From Lobosporangium transversale (Eukaryota; Mortierellomycota; Mortierellomycetes; Mortierellales; Mortierellaceae), in contig NW_019028983.1 of assembly GCF_002105155.1 (NCBI RefSeq), positions 372,001-436,000 on the forward strand: a stretch of DNA of 64,000 bases, given 5' to 3'. The translations under genes were made by a program, and so were the position numbers. Positions 34,727 through 46,764 of this stretch are shown in pieces (positions within the stretch are counted from its first letter, which is position 1; each line of letters opens with the position of its first letter). Under the pieces are notes generated by a model. The model searched no databases. It saw nothing but the letters and a program-made list of their open reading frames with translations, and was not told the DNA's origin.

Positions 34727-36180
34727 ATGGCTCTCACTTTCAATCTCTTCTGCATCCTCGACGGACACACGGTTTCGTCTTCTTTTTCCGTGGAGGTTGC
34801 ACTTGGTGCCACTGTCGATAAGCTTAAAGAGTCCATCAAGGCCAGAATGAGTGCCGGGCTTGAGGGTGTAGATTCGAACACTCTTACCCTTTGGAAGGTC
34901 TCCATACCCGTTACCAAAGAAGACATGAACAAGGTCATTTCTCTGGAAGAACTGACTGACAAAGAGGTTCTACTCCCAACCACTCCACTCAGAGTTGCTT
35001 TTGAAGGGCTGAAGGAAGGCCAATTTATCCACATATTCGTTCAATGTCCACCGAAAGGTACAACCCTACATTTATGAATTTCACTGCTTTTTATCCACGA
35101 GCGTCATATCATATCATACACTTATTTTCTACTCTTTCTCTTATTCAATCATAGGACCTTCTCAACTGATGCTCAAGATCTATTTTCCGGAGAAGAAACA
35201 AAAGGTTTCCTGGACCACTAATCATACTACTGTCCTCCTCGAGGAGCTGAAGACCATTGTCATTAATAACCATGACGGCATTGATATCGGAAATGTAAAA
35301 ATATCAATTCAGCATCGCCGAAGACTTTGCCACGCCTCGTCATTGCCAGAAACACCCGCCACCGACAAAGACCTGCGTAACATCCTCTGCACCTATTCCA
35401 AGAGGGGACTCGGAACGCTTTCCGTCCGTGTCCCAGACCATATTCATCGTTCAGGTTCCAGGAGGTCTGCGAGCTTTCAACCCAGAAAAAATTCCTCTTG
35501 AAGAAATTTTCCCCGAGGAAGAGTCATCAGATAGAAAATTGGAGGCTCTGGCTGGGCTTTACGAACAATTGGCTACTTATCAAGAGACAAAGCGGCCTCG
35601 AGAGTCTGAAGCAGAGGTGTCCATTTGGGTCGGAGCCTTCCTCAGCCATGCTCTAAATGTATACAAGGGTCAATTAATTTTAAGGGTGGAGAAAACATTG
35701 GAGGGTCAACGAGGACGCGGTTCCATTGACTTCGCATTCGAATCTCCAGACGACACATTACTTCTTGGCGTTATTGAAGTAAAGCATGATGATTGGCTAC
35801 AAGGGTTAGCACAAAACTTGGTCCAGTTAGAATCGTGTGCGGTGGCGCGCTTAGCAAAATACCCTTCTTCAAGCTCGAACATGAAGCGATCAATGTGCTA
35901 TGGGATCATCACGACCGGCGCCCGCTGGCATTTCGTGAAATGTTATCTCGAGCCTCCGTCTGAAGTACTCAAGTTCCGATACTCCGATGCCCTATATTTT
36001 ACCCTCGAAAGCGCAGATTGGAAGGATGATGCAAGGAATATCCTCATGCATCTCCTCAAGATGATCGAGGAAATGCTAATCATCGACAGCGAAAACAACA
36101 GAAGAAATCTCACGCCATCCATTCGTTCCAATGATTCTCTAGTCTCATCCATACAAGTCAAAAAAAAGAAAAATTTATAA
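34727..36180 (+). pseudogene. CRN (Crinkler)-type gene, copy 2, frame interrupted
   Basis: Exon 1 (34727-35057) is a header almost identical to copy 1, about 98% over its central 275 bp, and ends in the same intron phase. Exon 2 starts at 35155. It reads in one frame to about 35430-35455 (ILCTYSKRGLGTLSVRV) and then must change frame to reach VPGGLRAFNPEKIPLEE and the C-terminal nuclease-like part. That part keeps both acidic elements (SIDFAFES and GVIEVKHDD) and CYGIITTGARWHF. Only a 31-nt intron would bridge the frames, so a 1-nt indel is likelier. It may be a young pseudogene or a sequencing error. Located between CRN copy 1 and the transposase, inside the same element. Confidence 0.72.
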
Positions 36181-36334
36181 ATCGCCGCATTGGCTTCTTT
36201 AAAACCCCCAATAACTTTTTTCAGATGACAGAATGACTATAAAGGAAGGGTCGTCGTTGACAACGTCTTGCCCATTTTCGAATGGAACTAGTAACAATTT
36301 TCAAAGTAAAGTTCCATAGTACCAAATTTAATTA

Positions 36335-36567
36335 TTATTTACCCCCAATATTATGGGGCCGAAAGATTACGCCGGGAAATCTGGCCTTAATATGCGCATC
36401 AATCCGCTCCTCCTCCTCTCTACGTTCTTGTTCACGCTTCCGAACCCCCGCAACATACTCTCGGCTGGCCTCAAAGACATCGCTGCCAAGATGGGCATCG
36501 GCTAACAACTCAAGTTTTTCTTTGATCTCCTTGTACTCTCTTCCCCGCAACACCTGAGCCGCAGCCA
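36335..36567 (-). other. coding-like transposase tail in another frame
   Basis: Directly after the transposase acidic region, a different minus-strand frame reads EAHDKLMAAAQVLRGREYKE, then a charged coiled-coil (RKREQERREEEERIDAHIKA) and stops at 36335. Its composition is far more protein-like than the tail in the transposase frame, which ends at 36502. This suggests a 1-nt indel near 36580-36600. Confidence 0.55.
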
Positions 36568-39040
36568 TGAGCTTGTCGTGCGCTTCGGGCCTATCTCCCT
36601 TTCGCCCTTGGTCTCCTCAGAGTCCGAATATGAAGAAATCGTCGTAGAGCTCAGTTGAATAATGACAGAAGGTTCCTCGCCACCTTCCTCCAACTCTGTA
36701 TCACTAACCGCCACATGAAGGAACCTGCCGTGTTCATCAAATACAAGATCTTTTTCGTCGCTGGAGCCGAGGAAATCATCATCGGAATCAGTTTCAGGAT
36801 ACTCGTAGAGCCCCAAAGAGTAATCTCCCTGCTGCTTGAAGTGCGCCTGGAAGTACTCGTTGCTTTCTTCTTGTTCTTCAATAAACTGGCAAAGAATGGG
36901 GGCCCCGTCAAGCAAGCTATGTAATGACGCCATCTCTTCCTCGTGCATCAACTCTATCACAGTTTGAGGCACATGCTGGATACTTATTGAGTTTGACAGA
37001 ACTGAGGGTTGAGGCATGTCAGATGGCAAAGACCGAAGCTCTGCATCCATGATGTCGTTCAGCTGATAAAGTGATAGAACATCGCTTCGGAAATATTCTA
37101 GCGCCTCAGCAATATCAGAGCCATCAGTTTCACTTGCCAAGAGTAGCTCCTTTTGCTTGTCTTCGAATATCGGAACATGGTGGAAACAATGTCGGATACA
37201 CTCTTGTTTGACCTCATGCCAAGCCTTCACAATATAGCACCAGCCTTGGAGATTGGTGATCTTGTAAGGGCTACCTTCAACAGGATTTAACGCCTTCCGA
37301 GCCCTCTCAATCGCTGTTTTACGGAGGACGGAGGCTCGATACTTCCGCTTGAAAACAGCAATCACACCAACGTCAAGCGGCTGCGTAACAGAGGTGGAGT
37401 TGGGTGGAAGCGCCAACAACTGAATACTCGGATACAATTGAGGATACCTCGATGCGAGAGTATGCGCTGGGGCATTGTCCATCAGTAGCAGGATGCGACG
37501 AGAAGGATCGGCTCTCGTAATTGAATCATGAAAGCATTTGAGCCAATAAAGGAAAAGTACCCCTGTCATGTAGTCGGCACGTTTGTGAAGATCGATTTTT
37601 CTGCATCCATCTGGAAGACCATTTAACAATTGATTAAGAACATCTCCCAAGGCTTTGGTAAGTGTCTCTGATGATAAAGGCTGGATGTCAACATCTTGCA
37701 TTAAAACCTTGTTTTGTTTAAAGTCTTTCGGCAAATGCTGGGCTAAAATACATAAATAAAAGAAAGAAAAAACGCATGATAAGCATGGCAAAGAAGCAAG
37801 AGACATCACTAAGATACACTACCTCCTTACCCATGATGAAAGGCTTGCGTTTATCAGTTCCCAGAGCATTGGAGCAGAACAATATGGACACTCTTGAGCT
37901 TGCAGGCTTTGTGCCTGCTTTCAGTTCCTCAGCCGGGTCAAAGGTCCATTGCGTAACGGTCTGTAGAAAGAGATCTGTCTCGTCCGCATTGTAAATATCA
38001 GCTAACGAAAACTGGGAAGTAATCTTTTTGATATTTGCAATCTGAGGCGCAAGTTTGGCAAGATCGACAGAGCCTGCTTCTCCCTTCAATCTATGATATG
38101 AGAAGCCCCAAGCCTTGGTGAAAGATGCGATCCAAGAGTTTGAAAATTTTGGTCTTGGGAACTTCAATCCACCATTACGCAATGAGAGCATCGTGTAGAT
38201 TTCATTTGCCATAAATCGCAACAAAGAGTAATCGACAGGTAAACGCATACGCCTCACGGCAAGGACCAGCTCTGTTAGAACCAGCTCTACCGGATAGAAT
38301 TCACGGATTGATCCTCTGACATTATACCTGGAATCCAGCAAACCTTCGGGCATTGATTTGAGCACAGTTCTTTTAGTAAGAAGGTGCGAAATAAATCGGG
38401 AAGGCAGATTCATCTTCTTCTCGAACTGTGATGTACTGGGTTTAATCGGTACCATTGCACACTTCTCGCAGTAGTCATCATATTCCGCCAGAATTTGCAG
38501 CTGTTGCCTCAGGGTCATCCTATTGCATTTATTATTTTGTGATAATGCAGGCAGAATAGGCCTTGGCGTTCTTAGTCCTTCCTGGATGGTACCTGCATGA
38601 GAAGTTGTGAGGAGCACATTGCTTCTACTTCTCCTTGCACGTTTAGTATCACTTCTGTTTTTGTTTCTACTCTGCCGGCTGATATTAAGACTAGCGCTGT
38701 TATCGTCACCCTTACTAGTGTTGTCATTGTAGACTTGGAGAGGTTGGATGGGTTGGAAAGGCCGAATGGCTCGGAAAGGTCTAGATACAATTGGTGGATT
38801 AGTACTAAGTGGTGAGATAGAGACGGCAGAACTGTCGTTCCCGCCTCTGCCGACGTTGGATCGGCTTTCACTATTATTGATATAGCCTGATCGTATATTT
38901 TGAGGCGTTCCAGACATAGTTAGCCCATTGGACGTGCCATAAACTGGTGTGTGCGAGATGATATTGCCTGACCTGTTGCTGGCCCTGGTACGAGCACTAT
39001 TGCTGCTGCTGTTGCCGTTGATGTTGATGTTGCTGGCCAT
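36502..39040 (-). CDS. pogo/Tc5-like DDE transposase (CENP-B type)
   Basis: Two minus-strand exons (37831-39040 and 36502-37742) give 816 residues from the first ATG. The order is a Ser/Asn/Arg-rich N-terminus, a helix-turn-helix of CENP-B/psq type (MTLRQQLQILAEYDD), a Tc5-type second HTH (FSNSWIASFTKAWGFS), then the DDE domain: IYNADETDLF, LLLMDNAPAH, and PPNSTSVTQPLDVGVIAVFK. All three catalytic Asp residues of this DDD-type family are present. An acidic C-terminus follows, then a doubtful tail (see 36335-36567). It lies inside the 7.3 kb element, with its start about 460 bp from the right end, and is the obvious candidate to recognise those ends. Confidence 0.85.
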
Positions 39041-39306
39041 TTTAAGGACTAAATCGGATCGTAGTAAAGGTGGATAAGCATTGATTCCTCGGCTACATGG
39101 ATCAGGTAGCCCTTGCAGCACTCAAAGTTTGCAAAGAAGCACATTACTAACCTGACGTGTGTTTACGATGTCTGTAATTGAGAAAAGATATCATTACAGC
39201 CATGGATTATTTTTGTCATATATATATATTTTTTTTTGCTGGATACAGGTTTGTAAGCAGGATTTTTATTCTCTGCAAGTTAATGTGGTGCTATGGTGGG
39301 GAACTT

Positions 39307-39505
39307 TATCAAAGGTCACATGAAATGAGTGCTCTGTAACTGCAAGTTTCCCTGCCTTTAGAGAGAAAATAGTAAGCCAATAGAATCACTTGATTTTTTT
39401 TTTACAATAGTACTTTTGAATTGAAGTTAATCCAGCCAATGAGCGTTGCAGAACATATATAAAATCCACTTTTTGCAAATTTTGCAAAAGAGTGAGACAG
39501 GAGTG
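39307..39505 (-). repeat. right terminal inverted repeat
   Basis: Inverse of 32170-32368, ending GAGTGAGACAGGAGTG followed by TA. It also contains the region upstream of the transposase start and probably its promoter. Confidence 0.87.
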
Positions 39506-42500
39506 TACATGTATATGAAGCGCTTTGACATGCAGGTACATGTACATCTGTATAACAACGGCGCAGTCAAGGAAACAAGTTAAGCATTGAACCAAATAAC
39601 TAGTTAATGAAATCTTGACCATGCCTCTCGCTTCTAAAGGCATAGAGTCATCATGGAGATGAACATATACGATATTATGTTTGTAGAGGAGATATACTCA
39701 TTCTTATAGGATTGTGTCGCCAGTTTGTCAAGGAAGGTCGCTCTAACTTTGCAAACTCGATTTAGGGGTATATCATTCCTCTTTTGTGATAGAGTGGGTG
39801 TTTAAAGATGTGATTGCATATATTAGATGCGGTAAGAAGGGTTGGAAGAAGATCTGGAGCCATTTCCATAACCCCCGAGTTTTCATGCCCACGTCCACAG
39901 TGAAGTATCTAAAGGACCATAATGATAAGTAACGAAGCGAAGGAAAGATGTGATTCTTTGGAGTGCTCAATTTTACAATAAAAGTTTCGCCCAAAGGGGG
40001 TAGGTTCTCCCTTGGCCACCTAATACGACACACAGCACTGCCACGTATCTGGGTTGGGTCTAGACTGACCCAGACTGGAGAACATTACCTAGCGATGAGC
40101 CGTTGTGTATTGACAGTTTGGGTCATTTCGTAGATAATAGTATGTATGCTCTTCTTGATGATATAGTTATATGCATCACCTAACAAACAATATCTCTTAT
40201 ACACTTAGTGAACAACACGATCTTCTCCAAGTGGTCAATAGACATAATTCTGGAGAGAATCTATTTGGAATTTGTCATTCTCCGGACCCTTACAGTACCC
40301 CTGAACAATAGAAATGCTTGTGCTGTTCAATGGTCGTCTGGCAAGAAGAAAGATTAATCGGAGTGGATAAAAATACACTGTTCAAGGTCTATAAAAATAA
40401 CTTGATAAACACCACAAGAAAGTGGAAACAGAAAACGATTAAATGTAGGCTAAAATATATGAATCGCAAGTTATTGGAGACGCCTGAAATAACAAAAAAA
40501 GAAAAAGAAAAAGAAAAAGAAAAAAACCAGGTGTAACCTTATATTCTAATTGAGATTGGCCCTGAAAACCCGCGCTATGGTACGGAGGTACTGGCAGTAT
40601 TTACTCTTCTCTTCGTTATTATCCATATGGTTTCAAGCCTCAATATTAAATATCAAGCCAATGATGCGTAGAGAAAATATCGATAGTATACCAGAAATGA
40701 CCATGACCTCGGGACACAAAAATTTAACAACAACAACTTTCCTGTTTGATTTTGACACAAGGAACAATATGAATAAATCCAAATGTTTTAATGAAAGCTC
40801 TCTCTCATTGAATGAAGACTCAAATATAAAGTTTATCACTGGTAGGAAATGATCCAGACAAACATTAAAAACCTTTTTATAAATGGAGAGTATTAAATTT
40901 ATAGTAAAATATGTATATATTATGTATTATATATATATATATATACATGTCTAGCAACGAGCTGTTGCTTTTGCCGAGCAAATGCTCCGCCTCGTCAAGG
41001 GCTCTGATTTCGCCATTGTGTGTATTAAACGTTTTAAAATCTAATGCCGTTAATGTTTAATCCAGGACTCTTTGTCGAATCAACCTTCCAATATATCTTA
41101 TTAAAAAAAAGATCAGGACATTAGACAACTCGATCCAAACCCTTGTCCCGAAAAAGAGAGTATTTTTTTATTTTTATTTTTTATTTTTATAGAAAGTAAT
41201 ACCATTGCAAGAGAATACATGGATTGAATGACTTATTGATTGTTTAACCTAGCATTATGATTAGCAATGCCATGTTTATGTATAGCTATTCTCTACTATC
41301 AAAGATGTTCTGGCAATGAATCGTCAAACACGGCTTAAAGAAACTGAAGTAGAAGCTGTCTATTTTTGACCAGATTCATTCCCAAATGAGAACAGTTAAA
41401 GCAGCTTCGCGTTGTATCTACAGTGTTTATATGCACAAGACTTTGGAATTTTGCATGCAAATCAAATTAAAGAACCAAGGCGCAGGCCATCGGAAAAAAA
41501 GACCAATTAGCGCATTGTGGAGATGAATGTTGTTTGTTCAATCAGTAAACATGCATGTTTAGCATAAACAATGTTTGCATATCTTTTAAGACACCACCTG
41601 ATCAAAACTTGTTGGCTCAAACAGAAGGTAGAAAGAGCAACAGTGTGCAGCATAACGTGTGCATATCTATATGCAACAGCCAGAGATTAGACTATTAAGT
41701 AGCTGCATTGCATCAACAGGTACAATGGCGAAAGACAACAATATCAAAGCCCAATAAATGACGAACATTATCATTTCGTCAATGTTTAGCAACTTCCTTG
41801 GTTAGAGATATTCATGTAAACCTAATAGGAGTGTAGGCAAGTCCACAAGCTAATATTTTTTACCTTTTAGGATTACAAAAGCACTATTAATGAGATTCCA
41901 GTTTGAACCTTTAATTTGTTTATCCTTCGGCGCTTTTTCATTTTATTTTTTAGACAGTTTGTACGACAGCGGTTCTCCTTCTCATTTGATAACATATCAG
42001 CGTTTCATCATACAGGATGGATAGTCTAGCATTTATACAAATTTCGTAGATTACACATACACTCTGCCACCAGAGCGATGCAGACTAAACTATCATCGTT
42101 TCCTTGAGACAGGTGCTTGAATATAAAAGAATATTGGAGATGGCTCCTTAAGACACTTACAATAGCATTAAAAAAAAAAAAATACGAGAGCGGACAAGCA
42201 AACAAAGCATCTGACAGTCGCCTTTCCCGACTTAAAATTTCGTGCGCAGAATATACGACTTAAAGTATATTTACTTTCAGAAAAAATGGTTCAGTCATCC
42301 TATCTTTTCAAGCAGATCTTCTTAAGTTGATCACTAAATTTTTATCAATAGCCTAACCATAGCATAGGAAATGGATGATGCAGAATACAAGATTTAAAAC
42401 TTTTTAGTTTTGGAGCCTACAAATCCTTTGTTAAAAGTATGGTTATGCTTAGCATTACTCTTTTTTTTTCCTGGAGATGATGAATGTCCATCCGTAGTTT

Positions 42501-42742
42501 TTAATGCTCCCCATCGATATAGCACGGTTGAATAAGTGAAGAGAATGCAAAGCAAGATGTAAGCACGAACTGGTAAAATTCTAATGGATAAAGCTCATTT
42601 CGTGTTACACTCAATGTGCATGAGCAAGCATGTATTAAACAAAAAATAGTCATGTTGATCACAGGGACCATCGTTTATTTGTTTGGACAGTGGATCCTAA
42701 ACTCGCCACAATATAAATATATTTTATATTATATTTATACAA
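39506..42742. other. gene-poor interval with a possible coding relic
   Basis: No intact gene. At about 39792-39932 (+) an open stretch reads VFKDVIAYIRCGKKGWKKIW and NPRVFMPTSTVKYLKDHNDK, protein-like but without start, partner exons or a recognised family. Around 40499-40525 there is a GAAAAA-type simple repeat. The rest, to 42.7 kb, is AT-rich with a (TA)n run near 40929-40942 and no supported gene. Confidence 0.4.
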
Positions 42743-43000
42743 TTAAAAATAGTCGGTGAGGATTGCCGGGTTTAGACCTTTATCGCAATAAACGTATTCT
42801 GTTGAAGGATGATAGTGAGTGTCTTGAACAATACCGACGGTAGCCATGATTTGTAACGACTCATTTTCCAGCCCACTCTGTTGCTCAATTAGGCTCGTTC
42901 CAGTCCCTCTCCATATCTTTTTGATGTATTTCTTGAGTTTATCCAAATGAGTCTCCGTGGACAGATATCGGAGAATGAATTTTTTTTGGAAGACGATCAT
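42743..43000 (-). CDS. small open frame, unknown
   Basis: An ATG-started frame of 85 residues in an otherwise gene-free region. The N-terminal part is basic with helix-like spacing (LDKLKKYIKKIWRGTG), and the C-terminal part is more ordinary (VGIVQDTHYHPSTEYVYCDK). No motif is recognised and no exon partner is visible. It may be a genuine small protein, a relic or chance. Confidence 0.25.
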   Translation of the reverse strand: MIVFQKKFILRYLSTETHLDKLKKYIKKIWRGTGTSLIEQQSGLENESLQIMATVGIVQDTHYHPSTEYVYCDKGLNPAILTDYF

Positions 43001-43310
43001 TTTACCGTCCTACAAATGAAGACCCGACACCTTTTTTCCCCCAATTTAAGACAGTGGTCCCTTCACGTCAATAGGACGGGCAAGGATTACATTGAAGAGT
43101 AGGGGATTAGAGGCTGAAGGAAGGAAAATCAGAAAGGAGACAACCTATGATACAGACAACACATTCAGGGATCACCCTTGTCAGTTGATAGTAAGTTTTG
43201 ATGCTCCTACAATGGCTTTATTCATAATTTTATATAAAACAAAAGATAATGTGCTTGTTTACAGTAAACATTCTATACATGTACATGTAACACGGATACC
43301 ATTTTTATTT

Positions 43311-43345
<35 letters not shown>

Positions 43346-43658
43346 GCGCCATATCCACACAGCAGCAAGCGAAGAACTGTCTAGAATTGAGAAAATTAAC
43401 CAAAATCAAAACAGACTCATATTCTGATTAACATAATACATAATACATAATGCATCTTTATTCAGTTCATATACTCGTAGATCAGGCGCGGATTCAAAGA
43501 GGGAATCATTTTATGTCATGGATTTCTTTTTCACCTTCTAGCCCTTTGCTATATAGCCCTCATTTAAACGTGGAATGGGATGGGTAAGAGAATCTCTGAT
43601 TAACTTGGCCATTCCTGTACCAAGATAACAGAAATGTTAGAACACAAGACCTTTATAC

Positions 43659-43696
<38 letters not shown>

Positions 43697-44244
43697 TCAT
43701 TGTTTCAATAATGGCTAGTGCCTCTCATCTGAATCAGTGAGACTTGCATGCGCTCAGATGTGCGGCAGTCTTTAGTAATGAATGACATGAATGACCTCTG
43801 GCAATGCCGTATATGTAGAGGATGTTCAGCCAAAAGAAGAGAAAAATAGGCCGAGAAACAAAGGAGTGCAATACATGGATAAAGGAAAAAGGGATGAATT
43901 GAATAGGTCCGTGATAATGTTTCCATGGGATTGGCGTTGTTGTACTCTTCATTATTTTTCCTCTAGACATTACACTCCATTCGTCCAACTTCTTCTGTGC
44001 AACCTCTCTGTTGGATTGTTTACTCATTCTGTGTCTGTCTGTGATTGAGCAAAGAGGGCTCACCATGCAAAAAGCCGTTAGGCATGTCCACTAAGATACA
44101 CTCTATATAAACACTCATATTTCACACTTTTACCTCTTTTTTTTTTGTTTTTCTTTACCGTTAGGTCCTCCTCTATATATTTCTCCCCTCCTTCATTTCT
44201 CATTTTTTCTTATTCTTCCACATATTCCACTCGCTTTTTTCATC
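43001..44244. other. intergenic region with homopolymers and CT-rich promoter-like end
   Basis: No supported gene. It contains T27 (about 43318-43344) and an A tract (about 43664-43692). Positions 44130-44240 are CT-rich, immediately before the transporter start. Confidence 0.45.
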
Positions 44245-45932
44245 ATGAGGTTATCCGATCCTTTAACCCAGATTATCATTGTGGTGAGTGACAGTCCATA
44301 TACGCTCGACCAAATTATTCCACACATCTCTCATCTCCATTCTCGTATCAGCTCCACTCCCACACCTAGTCTCTCACTGCATATTGTATTGTAATCACCT
44401 CTTCATTCACACCACACCATTCATACTCTATACACGCCACACATATCCGACGTCCACAAATATTCCACATATACATTCAAATCCCATGTGGCTGCCTTTG
44501 GACTAATTAGTGACTTTTTGTTCCATGCGCCGATCAACAGGGTTTCATTTGCTTCTGTTGTCCTGGTATGTTCAATGCCCTCCAGGGTACTGGTACCTAT
44601 GGTCTTGAGCCCAAGCACTCAGATGTTGGTAACAACGCTGGCACCGCTCTTTCAGTCGTGTTCGCCTTTTCTTCGCTCTTTGCCGGTGCGTTGTTCAACA
44701 TGTTCGGTCATCGTCTCCTCCTCATCCTCGGTGGTTTGACTTATGTCTTGTACGTGGGATCATTCTTGGCCTACCACTACATTGAATCCATTGTCTTTGT
44801 TGTCATTGCATCCTGCTTGCTTGGTATTGGTGCTGGTTGGTTGTGGTGCGCCCAGGGTGCCGTTATGATGGGATATCCAGAGGAGGGACAGAAGGGCAGA
44901 TATTTTTCCATCTTCTGGGCTATCTTCAACTGCGGTGGTGTCCTTGGTAATGTCATCCCGTTGGGTGTCCAATGGAATGACGAGAAGGGCGGCGGTGCCA
45001 GTACTGGCTCGTACATCGGCTACATGGCTGTTATGACCTTCGGTGCCCTTATCTCTCTCCTACTACTGCCTGCTTCCAAGGTCATTCGCAGGGATGGGTC
45101 TCATGTCGTCAGAGTTAGATATTCGAGCCCCATTTCTGAGCTCAAGTCTGTCTTAGCCCTGTTTAAGGACTGGCGCATGTTAGCTCTCATTCCTATGTTT
45201 TTCAGCTCCAACTGGATTTATACTTATCAGTTTACTGCCGTCAACGCCTTAAATTTCACAGTCCGGTCTCGTTCAATGAACTCCATGTTTTACTGGTTGG
45301 CACAGATCTTTGCCTCAATTTTCTATGGTTCCTTCTTGGATCGCGCCCAGTGGTCCCGCCCAACCCGTGCTCGCTATGGTCTCATCCTCCTCACAGTTTT
45401 CTTAGCTGCCACCTGGGCTGGAGGTATTATCTTCCAGACTGGTTTTGGACCTCGCTCTGCTAAAAGGGATGAAAATGATGTCTGGGTCAAGAATCCTGAT
45501 GATTTCTACCATATCGACTTGGTCAACAACACTAGAGATTATATTGGACCTTTCTTCCTTTATTTTGCCTATGGTGTTGTTGATTCTATGTATCAAGGTT
45601 ACTCTTACTGGATCATGGGTGCCCTGACCAACGATACCAATCAGGCTGCTCGCTTCGCTGGCTTCTACAAATTTGTCCAGAACTTGGGAGGTGTCCTAGC
45701 CCCCGTTGTCCAAACTTCCCGCATCGGAAACGCTCCATCAGATGGTAGCAACGCCCTTAATGCTGTTGGCCGTGGTATGGGCGAGATCATTGTTTGTATT
45801 GCCCTCGTCTTCCTAGGTATACTTGGTGCTATCCCTGTCGCCTTCAAGGCTGTCCAGGAGCGCACCATTGAAGAGGATGATGAACTCGTTGGAGAGAAGC
45901 ACGAGCTCAACTATGAGGAGTATAAAAGCTAA
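44245..45932 (+). CDS. UNC93-like major facilitator superfamily protein
   Basis: Two exons (44245-44283 and 44541-45932) give 476 residues. The tiny first exon encodes MRLSDPLTQIIIV and splices in phase to GFICFCCPGMFNALQGTGTY, the first helix and loop typical of the UNC93 family of major facilitator proteins. About eleven to twelve hydrophobic helices follow, with a central cytoplasmic loop. The C-terminus is acidic and soluble (ERTIEEDDELVGEKHELN), which may be a regulatory or sorting tail. Fungal relatives are plasma-membrane or vacuolar proteins of mostly unknown substrate. The family is firm; substrate and direction are not visible in the sequence. Confidence 0.9.
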
Positions 45933-46764
45933 AGGCCCCTCGTCGTTGTCTTCTTGCCTGCTCTTTCTTCGTATCTCCATTTCTCAAATGATAAACATCT
46001 AATACCGGTCATATCAACAGCGCTGGAGGCTTTCTTCCCGTGTCTCGGTAATCTAAGTAATAAACCATATAGCTTTTTGTACAATATTATCACCTTTATT
46101 ATCATCACCATCAAACTACAACTATAATAATATTATAATAACTATTAAAAGAATGATAAATGCCTGTCTGAGATTCAATTTATTGTCCGTGCACAATGAT
46201 GGTTGGGATGTTGATCATTTGGAAAGTTTTGTGTCATGTGGATTAGAAGTGGCTTCCCAGGGACTTCTGGGACCGGAGACCACATAGCATGGTTCTTCTC
46301 ACCAGTAAATAGAATGGTCAGCCAAGAGTTACCCATCATTTGCAAACAAGTAGATAGTTGTAGGACAACCTATACCGGAGCCGAATTTTAATTCACTCTA
46401 TCTATCCACTTCTGCCACACCGTCCTTAACTGCATTTGCACGTCCTACTTATACTATTTTTCGCTCATTGCACCATTCCATCTCATCGGCGATCCGTTTA
46501 CATTTACTCATTCTGTTACTTATTATTTTTTATCACTTGCAAGCACCAAGCTGCTCTATAACCATTGTATATATCAGTTTAATTGTCTATTTTCAATCTG
46601 CAGAATCCGTAAACTACCTAAAATAAGGTGCTCCGCCATTATCTTCAACGAATATGAGAATGAGGCACAGAGTAACTTTGTGCGACTGATAGCTCATACA
46701 ATCCTGCTTTTTTTTCTTTTCTTTTTTCTTTATAAATAGTTATTCACATCAACTTCTTTATACG
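45933..46764. other. intergenic interval
   Basis: No supported gene. It holds the transporter 3' region and a T-rich stretch at 46707-46732 just before the next start. Confidence 0.5.

Larger units (their letters stand above)
32170..39505. mobile_element. 7.3 kb pogo/Tc5-type transposon carrying two CRN genes
   Basis: Both ends are near-identical inverted repeats about 200 bp long. The left end starts CACTCCTGTCTCACTC and the right end finishes with its inverse, and each is bordered by TA (32168-32169 and 39506-39507). Inside lie two plus-strand CRN genes and a minus-strand DDE transposase of the pogo/Tc5/CENP-B kind, convergent with them. TA target sites fit this superfamily. The arms differ at about 5% of positions, so the insertion is not brand new. 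That transposase, repeats and CRN genes move as one unit is inferred from the layout. Confidence 0.82.

Noticed and set aside
35377..35454. An ordinary intron at 35377-35454 to repair CRN copy 2
   Set aside because: Donor and acceptor look fair, but the phase leaves the reading frame unchanged and therefore still leads to the early stop.
40550..40852. Plus-strand 100-codon frame with a hydrophobic segment
   Set aside because: It lacks an ATG at the frame start and sits in AT-rich sequence with no supporting context.
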